From: Heligmosomoides polygyrus polygyrus
Lineage: Eukaryota; Nematoda; Chromadorea; Rhabditida; Heligmosomidae
Assembly: GCA_947396885.1 (NCBI GenBank)
Contig: OX377204.1
Location: forward strand, 54,547,139 to 54,611,138
Direction of reading: 5' to 3'
DNA: 64,000 nucleotides
The notes under the pieces: model-generated
The model's database searches: none
Told to the model about the DNA's origin: nothing
Seen by the model: only the letters and a program-made list of their open reading frames with translations
Part shown: in pieces, positions 55,641-64,000 of the stretch
Numbering within the stretch: position 1 is the stretch's first letter
How the letters are laid out: every line of letters starts with the position of its first letter
Translations under genes and position numbers: made by a program

Positions 55641-57418
55641 AGCGCATAGGAACGTATTGAAAGAACCTTATCATCCGCTTCTAATACAAATCCAAGAACA
55701 TGATAAGAAAACCTTCGTATTCGTTTCTGTATGCAAACTGTCGATGATGTGATGTGAAAGCTGACCAGAAATTACCACAAAGGCAACCTAGGTAGGCACA
55801 ACCCTTGCGCTGCTTATCCTTTAACTCGACAAATTAAATTTAAATCAGTATACCAATTCATAAGCTCTCCATATTCTGTATGAGTGAACCGTCAGCTTTG
55901 TATACAGCCACGCCGCGCAACAGAAAGTAATTGCAGATTGTGGCAAAAAGCTTAACAAACGGTGTAATGGGTTTCTTCTGTACGCACGACGATTTTTTAA
56001 AGCTATTTTAATTTTTTGAAGTTTTTTTTGCATCACAAAACCGGCACACCGACAAGTCCGGAATTCGCACAGCAAAGTCTGCCAATCCCTTTGACCCTGA
56101 AAGCATTCTCGATTCAAAGGTTCTGTCTATTTGGAAAGTCTGTGTGTTCTCGAATGTGATTGTGGATCTGGGGCGAGTTTTCAGCGAAGGATGATTTCGG
56201 GAAGAGTCTAACTGGTTCGATTTACAAGCGGCGAACCCAGACATGATGGATGGGTAAACAAACACCGACCTAGTTACACTAAAGAAGGAAACACGAAATC
56301 TGAACGAAAGCGACGTAAGCACAGAAAATGCATCTCGAGTCGACGTCATTCCGTGAGCACTAGCTGTTGTTTTGCCCACGTAAGCATCTTGGGAGGTGCT
56401 TGCTAGAGTTGTATTTCTGAAAGCGGCGAGTCTGCACTAATGCAACGCACCGGAGTTGGCTGTTATGGAAAATTTGCACGCCAACAAGCTTTGAGGTATC
56501 CCTACATTGTATAGAAAGACGTTAGCTTCCAGAAGTAAAGCTCTCCATAATAATAGAACCGATTCATAGCAATATATCCATAACAAGTGCTCCGTCACGA
56601 CTATCGGCGTGCCTCGCACTTGCGCGCTTCGCGCGATGTTGCAGTATCACTAGGCGTCACTAGGCTAATGACAATCAAATCAAGCTAGCTCGTCTGCTTA
56701 TGCAACTTTCTTCCCTCCCTAGCAGTGCAACCGACAATAATTGGAAGCGCTTGTATGTTCCCACGTTGCGCTACCTTCCCTTCTTTCAGGTGAGTAGTTT
56801 TGCGGTAAGCCATCCAGGCCCCTTCCTCCCACCAGTACGCTCAACATCGGCATCATCTCCAGACGGTTCAGTGATGCCATTGCTTGTGCTAATCAGTGCC
56901 TTCGTATCCGAGCTCCTCCTTCCTCATGCGTTACTTGCTGTTAATGATGCTGTTGTCGCAATTGAAAAAAAGATATATCCGCAAAATAAAAACAAATTTG
57001 CTATAAGTCACTTTGAGACCATAAAATGGAGGCCATTGAGAAAGGCCCCGATGAAGCAGCAGAACCAGAAGCCTTTAAAGGTTGACCCGGCCACCCGGAC
57101 TTTATAGTCATACGATGCCCTTCAAGAGATAAAGCGATTTCAGAACTCCCTGAGCACGCATCACCGGGCGGGCTCCGTTTCTCAGGAGCCACATTAAACT
57201 GACACGCACCTCGGGTGACGGTCAGGAAGTATCATGTTTATCCGAGCGCAATGAGAAACTGCTGGGCTTACAAATGCTCTGTAGGCTGGATACGAAGTAA
57301 CGTAGGGCAATTGGCTGAAGAATCTCGCTTAACGTTATTAGCTAGAATATGGAGAGAAATTTGAAAACAAAAAACTTAATAATACATTAAACAGCGGCCA
57401 ACGAAAGCAACATCATAC
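55641..57418. other. Mostly unassigned; one weak plus-strand exon candidate
   Basis: At 56790-57104 (plus strand) an acceptor-like TTCTTTCAG precedes an open stretch with PDGSVMPLLVLISAFVSELL, a hydrophobic segment. It continues 60 residues to a stop. No partner exons were found. The rest shows nothing I recognise. Confidence 0.3.
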
Positions 57419-57686
57419 CTTTTTTTTATTTTTTCAGTAAGAGGTCGGCTGCTTCAAAACCTCTTTATGACTGAAAAATTGGGAAAATATTGAACAAATG
57501 ACAAAACACAAGCACACAAGCTAGTGGTCAAATGCACAGCTGAGTCGTCTATTCAAATATTGGGCCGTGAAGTGGACACCTACAACCAATCGAAACTACC
57601 CAGTTAGGAGACATCTGTCAATCCTATAGTGTCTAAGATATTGATTTTCGACAAGGTGGTTCTGAAAACAGAAACTTTAGAACAAG

Positions 57687-60434
57687 CTAGGAGTTGTGGA
57701 GGGAGTCTTTCAAGCTATCTCGTGACTCGCACACTACGAAGGAGTTCGTCCATAGACCCTGGTTGAAACGGCCTGTTTCATGATAAGCCATACTCCACGA
57801 TCGCCTTCTCCCAAAAGTCGGTTTGAAGATCCAATACTTCGACGGCCTTAATCGCACCATTCCTTTGATGATTTTAAAGGCAAAAACCAGATCTAAAAAG
57901 ACACGCCGATAGTAGAGGCTGTGCAAGTTGAATTTTTGCAATCTTTCACGATATCCTGGAACGACAAACGGTTCTTTTTGCTCACTAAAAACACGGCAGT
58001 AGAGAATTTTCGTGAAGATCTTTTGGACTTTCTCGATTGCATTGATATCTCTGATACGATGGGGACTCCAAACGGGGCTACAATACTCCATCACCGGTAG
58101 TACATATGTTTTATATAACCTCAGCCAAATTTTTTCATCGGCGCAGTGAATATTTCTGAAAAGAAAGTGCACCATTTTCAGACCCTTTGTCGCGACCTCA
58201 TGGATCTGCTGACCCCACTTTATGTTTTTAGATAAGGCTACACCAAGATCCTTAACATTACCACTTGGGGTCAGAGGCGTTCCGTCAGGGAAGCAAACTT
58301 TCATAGGCTCAGAACTAGGCGAAAAAATATGACATTTCCCTATGTTTATAGGGAGCTGCCATTCCTCTGCCCATCTAACCATCTTAGCTACTGACCTGTT
58401 TAAGGCGTTCAACACATCATCGGCTTCGTTCTCATCATAAGAGGCATACAGTTTTATATCGTGGCATACGCCGCTACCGAAAGTCTGTGATCACATTTGA
58501 TGTAGAATGGAATGTCATAGGTATATATGAGAAACAAGACGGGGGACAGAGATCCACCCTGCGGCACTCCCGAGGAACAGCGTCTGGAGAAGGACAAGCA
58601 GTTACCAACTCTGACCCTCATTTCCCATCCTTCGAGATAGGACTGGAACCACTTCAGAAAGTTACTTCGGATCCCTATACTTTCCAGTCTAGTGAGGAGA
58701 CGGGTATGGCTAACTTTATCAAATGGTTTACTAAAATCAAAGTACACTATATCAACGTTTTTACCAGCATTCATGGCCTGCATCCATAAGTATGTGCAGT
58801 CAACCAGTTGTGTGCACCTAGATGAACCTGACAGAAAACCATATTGCTCAATAGGAATGCACTTAATTTTTTCAAGCCAATCAACAATATGCCTTCTCAA
58901 AATTTTTTCCATAATTTTTAGAGGTGTAGAAAGAATACTGATCGGTCTATAGTTCGAAAGAATCAAGGCTCGGTTGGTTTTGGGAATAGGAGTAACTGTA
59001 GCCCTCTTCCAAAGTGTGGGAACTTTGCAAAGCATCAGCGAGATGTTTAATAATATGGTGACAGGGGTAGCAAGCTGGCTTGCGAAACATTTAAAGAAAA
59101 ACTGAGGTATTTCATCTGCAGTTAGCGAAAACGAGGGACTCAGTGATTGGTACCTCGAGAGTGCCGTGGGTGAGCCATGGAAGCGTAGGGCTCATCATAT
59201 CTGGCGGCGTGAAGATGCTACTAAAGTATTTAACAAAGCCTTCGGCCTTCTGCGCATCAGTTATGTACCTTTCTCCATTATCACGAATAAGAACCGCCTT
59301 ATATTCCGATTGTGTTTTGGCCTTCTTTACAAACGACATAAGGCTCTTCATGTTGTTAGAGCGTGCTAGTCTTTTGTTCAAGTTCGCAAGGTAGCGTTTG
59401 ACGTGACGGTCTAGTTTCCTGGTTGATTCCAAATATCTAGCATCTGTAGCAGAAGTCAAACGATAAATACGACAACGCTGTTCAGATAGGTTGATGATAT
59501 GGAGAGGGTACTTCCTGGCGCCATTTACTTGCTTAAGCGGTACGAAACGTCTTATGAGGTCATGCATAATTGTACAGAATCGTTGGTAAAGAACATCCAC
59601 ATCTAGAAAATTATGGAAGATTGACCACCAATCCAATTGAGACAATAATCGTTCAATGGACGCCCTATCCATGAGGTTGAAGTCACGAATCTTGCTCATG
59701 TTGCATTCTGGTGTTCTCGGGCAATCGGCACAAGAGAACAAAATGATCTTATGGTCAGCAGACCCAAGGGGAGGCAGTGGACGAACATTCGTTATTGAAT
59801 CAGCGCAAGAGAAGATTACTTCTAAAGTGCGATCATTTCGTGTAGAAAAATTTACGAATTGAACCATAGATAATGCGTCGAAAGCGTGTAAAAATTTTTT
59901 GTCTGTCGCCGAAACAGCAGTTTTAGTACTCCAGTCTATGGAAAGGTTAAGATCACCAAGAATGGTGGCTCTCAATGACTCGACGGTGACTAAATCGATG
60001 AGAATCGACAACAGGTGATCATCATGCGATACAGAGCAATGAGGAGGACGGTATACCAAAATGAAGCGGTGTTTGCCTCCAGAATCCTTCAAGATATCCA
60101 TGCAGATAACATCGCATTCTAAAGTGTCAGGTATAAGGTTTACTTCTTCATGGAGTATCAGATTGTGAAGTAGTACGCACACTCCTCCCCCAGTTTTGGA
60201 GTCCCTATCTTTTCTTATGGCAGTGTATGGGAGATCTTGAATCAATTCAGAGTCCAAAATTCTCTCTTTCAACCAAGTTTCTATGATAAAGACGATTTCA
60301 GGTTTACAGCTATTTAGAAAACAGTGAAGTAAATGAATTTTGTTAACAAGGCTCCGAGCATTGAGTAGCGCACAAGAAAGGAGCAAAGAGCTATTATTGC
60401 CCAGAGACCTACCGAAACTGTGAAGAGCCTGAAT
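57687..60434 (-). pseudogene. LINE ORF2 with two frameshifts, one in YADD
   Basis: Endonuclease part (60434-59112): NARSLVNKI, IIETWL, GGGVCVLL, VYRPPH, GDLNLSIDW, SADHKIILF. A frameshift near 59130-59140 moves the frame just before the conserved TADEIPQFFF. Reverse transcriptase: ATVTPIPKTN, NYRPISILSTPLKI, EQYGFLSGS, VYFDFSKPFDKV, SSGVPQGGSLSPVLF. In the catalytic motif one base is missing between 58463 and 58462: TAT GCC ACG ATA TAA replaces a YADDIK reading and stops the frame. Downstream, LNALNRSVAKMVRWAEEWQL, KDLGVALSK and LRLYKTYVLPVMEYCSPVWS continue in the restored frame. Dead copy. Confidence 0.85.
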
Positions 60435-61089
60435 TTACTTTACGGCTCTCAATGCCTGTTGTCTTAGTTATTTCGCCTTTATAAACAACATAAACTCGCT
60501 TACCACCAAATTCCTGAGTGTTAAGATCATGGGCCCGTCGCCTGAGCTCACTTTCCTTCGCGCGCTGCTCTCGAGTCATCGATTTTCTAACAAACACCGT
60601 CCTAAATGCCACTGAAGTGCGCAATCTACTCGATCGCGACAGCGTCTCCAACTGGAAGCGACGGGACGAAAAGATACATTTAACGAGCCTAGGCCTGTCA
60701 TTGGAACTCGTGCCCATTCTAAACAGTTCTGTGGGGCGAGCCTCAACTTCCAGGAAATCTAAAACATCAGAAATGTATTTCTCGGTATGGAGCTGACGCT
60801 GAGATGGAGGTAGCGACTTATCCGCCTCAGATACGCCATAAAATGCTACAGACCTCTGTCTTTTATCAGCTTCCACCGAATTAGAACAAAGAAAAGGTAG
60901 CCTACCGAGGAACGCTTCAAGTAGTGGAATGCCTTCCGGAGCCTTCGCCTCCAAGATGTTTTGGATCCTGCTCAGTAAATCAATGAAATCCCGGTCAAGA
61001 ATGGGAGACGAGCCTTGTGAGAAATCAGACGTCGCCTTAGAATTCAGCATAGTTTGGGGACGGGTACGGGATGAGACGGAGGATGCCAT
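60409..61089 (-). CDS. LINE ORF1 protein (second element)
   Basis: 226 codons from the ATG of MASSVSSRTRPQTMLNSKAT. The frame extends further upstream, but those codons belong to the 5' junction with the older RT fragment, so I use the internal ATG. N-terminal Ser-rich region, DRDFIDLLSRIQNILEAKAP, then RSVAFYGVSEADKSLPPSQR (start of the RRM-like part), LFRMGTSSNDRPRLVKCIFS, VFVRKSMTREQRAKESELRR and GGKRVYVVYKGEITKTTG. Same length and block order as ORF1 of the first element. It is intact although ORF2 of this copy is broken. Predicted to bind element RNA. Confidence 0.78.
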   Translation of the reverse strand: MASSVSSRTRPQTMLNSKATSDFSQGSSPILDRDFIDLLSRIQNILEAKAPEGIPLLEAFLGRLPFLCSNSVEADKRQRSVAFYGVSEADKSLPPSQRQLHTEKYISDVLDFLEVEARPTELFRMGTSSNDRPRLVKCIFSSRRFQLETLSRSSRLRTSVAFRTVFVRKSMTREQRAKESELRRRAHDLNTQEFGGKRVYVVYKGEITKTTGIESRKVNSGSSQFR

Positions 61090-61132
61090 GGCAGAGAATC
61101 GATCAGACCGACCACCCAGCGGCCGCACACAC

Positions 61133-61727
61133 AGTCGAATTGGTACGTTCCTCCAGACAGGAACTGCCGAGTCCAATCCATTATCATGGGATGGATTCCC
61201 ACAGCTTCCATTTTTATGAGCAATTTCTCAAGAGGGACTTTATCAAAGTCTTTGGAGAAGTCAAAGTACACCACATCCGTGCACTTTTCCTCTTCAAAAG
61301 CTTTGGACCAGTCATTGAGAGAGGTGAGGAGCGCAGTTTACGGATCTGCCTTTGAGAAAACCATGCTGGTAATCAGAAATTATTTGGTGCCTTTCTAGAT
61401 GTGCCAGAACGTGCTTCTTGAGCATCTTTTCAAAAGTTCTAGCGAATATTGAAGTGATGCTGCTAACTGGCCTGTTATTTTTTGCATCATTGCGGGATCC
61501 CTTTTTATGAATGGGTGTTACAAAGGCGTGTTTCCACCTAACGGGGACCTCGGCTCTCATAAAACTTAGATGAAATATGTGTTCCAGAGGATAGGCTATA
61601 TAATGGACAAAATTTTTTATAAAGCTCATAGTATTCGTTCGTACCGTTCCGGTGTACTGTTCAGATAGTTTCCTTGTTAGTTCTATGAACGATTGATGAA
61701 AGGCCAGAACGTAGTGACTGAACGGAT
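61133..61727 (-). pseudogene. Older LINE RT fragment, cut by the CR1-like element
   Basis: Minus strand: RWKHAFVTPIHKKGSRNDAK, NNRPVSSITSIFARTFEKML, DYQHGFLKG, then a frameshift into TDVVYFDFSKDFDKVPLEKL, EAVGIHPMIMDWTRQFLSGG and TYQ, where it stops abruptly at the 5' end of the 57.4-61.1 kb element. The fragment covers only RT motifs 1 to 3. No continuation of the same RT was found on the far side of the inserted element. Confidence 0.75.
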
Positions 61728-62400
61728 GTAGTTTTTTTCGAATTCTCTAAGGCTTTCAGCGAGGTCTCGCCAGGAAAACTGCTAGTCAAAATGAGGGTAG
61801 TAGGAATCCATCCTATAATCGTAAACTGGATCAGGAGCTTCCTCTCAGGTAGAACATTTTATGTCACAGTTGGCGATGATTACTTAATGATGCATTCAGA
61901 ACCTAGTGGAGTACCTCAAGGAGGAGTTCTGTCGAGACTGTTGTACACATTTGAGCTTCCTGTTCTTGTTTTAAGTTTTGGAGTCAAATTTAAGATGTTT
62001 CCGGTTGACCTTAAAATTGAGGAAGTAGATAAAAATGGGGCTTCGATAGAGGTCCAAGATGCTAAAGATTTTGTTGAAAAATGGGTAGATGACTGGGAAC
62101 TTCCTCCAGCGGTTGAAACGTACTACAATTGCATTGTACTACACCGATGGCGTCAGCCGTATTTCCCAATCTACAGGCTAGAAATTTTCTTCTTACTTAT
62201 ATCTAGTGATTTGGATTTCGATCTACATTTTAAGCCATTAAGGTGAGCTAACTATCGAACATATAAATTGCTCAGGACTATAATATATATGACAGTTATC
62301 CAGGGGCTCTCCAGCGTGCATACAAGTTCTATGTTTGACCCGTCATGGAATTCTGCGTTTTCTTTTTAACCTTTTTCTGAAGAAACTTAATTATCAAATT
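61727..62400 (+). pseudogene. LINE RT fragment, plus strand
   Basis: Plus strand: VVFFEFSKAFSEVSPGKLLV, VGIHPIIVNWIRSFLSGRTF, SEPSGVPQGGVLSRLLY, then FKMFPVDLKIEEV where KMYADDLKI is expected, and VDDWELPP. The catalytic YADD has become FPVD. It is head-to-head with the minus-strand fragment, and both start around the VVxFxFSKxF motif. An old, inactive copy. Confidence 0.72.
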
Positions 62401-62754
62401 AGTCGAAAGGGTTCAAATAACTCCTATGGTAATTGAATGCCTCCTGCTGATTGGTTGACTTGGTGCGCTTTGTCAATTATCCTCACTAATTCCTCCACAT
62501 TCCACACATTTTTCCACATTCGGCTACAAGCTTCCTGAGTCTACCGTGGCAAGCAGCCCTACCAGTGAAGTACGTTGTGGCGCGTTCTGAGATTTCTGTG
62601 AAACGCCACCATAACAATTAAGTCGAAATCGGTGTTTGCATTTTCGGATCCATCTTTTAGCGGTTCAATGGATTTTTTCTCGAATTTTTGACGTACACGC
62701 ACCAACGGGACAACGCGTTTATGTCTCAAACTTGGATAATTAAACGAGTTGTAT
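62401..62754. other. No recognisable feature
   Basis: Short spacer between LINE fragments. Confidence 0.5.
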
Positions 62755-64000
62755 GAATAATACGTTTTCAAACGAATCTCTTAGAATGTCTACATGACTG
62801 GACGGAAGCAGTGGACAGAAAGCACAGATGTGATGTCGTTTACTTTGACTTTGCTAAGGCATTTGATAGAGTGTCTCACCAAAAGTTGATTGTCAAACTA
62901 GAGAGATATAAGTTCCACCCCATTGTAATTAAATGGATTGCTCAGTATCTCACTGGTAGAACGTTTCAGGTCAAGGTTGAGAATTCTTTTTCAAGCGTAA
63001 GGTGGGTAGAAAGTGGTGTTCCACAAGGAGCGGTACTCTCTCCTATACTCTTCAACATCTATACTGCAGAGCTTCCAAATATTGTGCAGCAATGCGATGT
63101 TACTATGAAAATGTATGCTGACGATGTGAAGATCTATAGAACTATAACAAGGCACGAGGACGTTTGTTTGATGCAGAACGCAATAGATTTGTTGGCGAGT
63201 TGGACAGATAGATGGCAGCTTCCTCTCTCTCCACAAAAAACTGTTGTTTTACACCTAAATTCCGGTACATCAACCCATCCATATACGTACAACATGAACG
63301 GGTGTAGTTAGCAGCTCTGGACTCTGTTAAAGATCTGGGCTTTCATTATGATAATAATCTAAACTTTGGAAAGCATATCCGAGAGGTTTGTAACTCAGCC
63401 ATGCTACGAACGTCGAACATCTTTAGGGTTTTAACTACTAAGAATAAATCCATTCTACTTAAGGTATACAAAACCTACGTACGCCCTCTTGTTGAATCTA
63501 GTGCCTCTGTCTTCACTCCTTATAAGAATAAGAAAAAGGACATATGCAGAATGGAGAAGGTACAAAACAATTTCACTCGCAAACTTCTCCTTCGAGCAAA
63601 TAGCTTCTTATACTCGCGAGTACCAAAAGCTTCAATTAGAAACAAATATCTCGGTATACCGACCCTAGAATCTCGTCGCAAAGTATTCAATGTGTGTCTT
63701 GTACATAAACTGCTGAACTTCACACCTGCTTCTGGGCCTTGTAAGTTCTTTAAAACGAAGAAATCTCTAACACGAGGGGAACCTGAAAAGTTATCTCTTC
63801 CTCGCCCCAGAACCCGACTACGAGCCACATCGTTCACATATAGAGCTGGCAGCTTGTACTTAAAAATTGCTAATCATATTCAGTCTCCCGTAACTCCGGG
63901 ACAAATGAAAAGCCGTGCAGGTATTGCCTTGCTTAGAAACGAGATTTCTTAAACAGTATATGACTTTGCATCCTGGCGTTGCTGTTGACTAGTTCTTTGT
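62755..64000 (+). pseudogene. 5'-truncated CR1-like LINE running to the window edge
   Basis: Plus strand from about 62780: NLLECLHDWTEAVDRKHRCD, VVYFDFAKAFDRVSHQKLIV, ESGVPQGAVLSPILFNIYTA, KMYADDVKIYRTI (intact YADD), LASWTDRWQLPLSPQKTVVL. A single frameshift near 63305 leads into ALDSVKDLGFHYDNNLNFGK, LLKVYKTYVRPLVESSASVF, MEKVQNNFTRKLLLRA and TYRAGSLYLKIANHIQS, then a stop at 63952. The 3' UTR runs off the window. It has the same C-terminal tail type as the fragments at 13.6 and 45.7 kb. Confidence 0.82.

Larger units (their letters stand above)
57419..61132 (-). mobile_element. CR1-like LINE, near full length, frameshifted
   Basis: From 5' to 3' on the minus strand: about 40 bases of 5' UTR, ORF1 (61089-60409), ORF2 (60434-57687, broken) and about 260 bases of 3' UTR ending in an A-rich stretch (GAAAAAATAAAAAAAA near 57421-57437). 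The 5' end abuts an older RT fragment exactly where that fragment's frame is interrupted (near 61133). Organisation and motifs match the 2902-6374 element, though the two differ in sequence and in relative ORF frame. Confidence 0.85.

Overview
This is a eukaryotic window. It is most likely from a strongylid (clade V, hookworm-like) nematode; that assignment is an inference. It rests on three things: (i) a spliced, cysteine-rich gene cluster on the minus strand whose exon pattern and cysteine spacing fit the nematode-restricted T20D4.11-like/DUF19 secreted family, with short exons and TTTCAG-type acceptors; (ii) an RTE-type LINE and several CR1-like LINEs of a style common in hookworm assemblies; (iii) very dense long-inverted-repeat (fold-back) elements. 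No operons, Shine-Dalgarno sites, CRISPR arrays, tRNAs or rRNAs were seen. There is one 200-base assembly gap (24642-24841).

Layout. 1-2.9 kb: unrecognised sequence with a LINE 3' end and a 2-copy tandem repeat. 2.9-6.6 kb: a CR1-like LINE on the minus strand with both ORFs open, the one element that looks coding-intact. 6.7-14.1 kb: relics of a LINE (9.4-10.4), a BEL/Pao LTR element (10.4-10.9 and 12.4-13.2) split by a hAT-like DNA transposon with an 8-bp target duplication (10942-12359), and a LINE tail. 14.3-18.3 kb: two long inverted repeats, one built from a BEL/Pao-type peptidase fragment. 18.3-25.7 kb: GC-rich MITE-like sequence, a 3-copy exon-like tandem repeat, a 38-bp perfect palindrome, a fold-back element, a mariner relic and the gap. 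27-30.4 kb: another long inverted repeat and unassigned DNA. 30.4-33.5 kb: a frameshifted RTE LINE bounded by an exact 16-bp target-site duplication. 33.9-41.4 kb: two more long inverted repeats, a MITE and hairpins.

42.2-52.9 kb, minus strand: the cellular genes. Gene A (52920 to about 50820) starts with a signal peptide and encodes one cysteine-rich domain. Gene B (48565 down to at least 42182) encodes two such domains joined by an acidic Ser/Thr-rich linker. Splice sites and reading phases were checked by eye. They are consistent across all of gene A and across gene B except at one junction (45192 to 44091). A LINE tail sits in a gene B intron.

53.2-64 kb: a LINE graveyard with a truncated CR1-like RT (54.3-55.4), a near full-length CR1-like element with two frameshifts, one exactly in the YADD catalytic motif (57.4-61.1), and three more RT fragments on both strands up to the window edge. 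The main biological interest is the paralogous secreted-protein cluster, the intact LINE with a candidate -1 frameshift heptamer, and the repeated creation of kilobase-scale palindromic structures.
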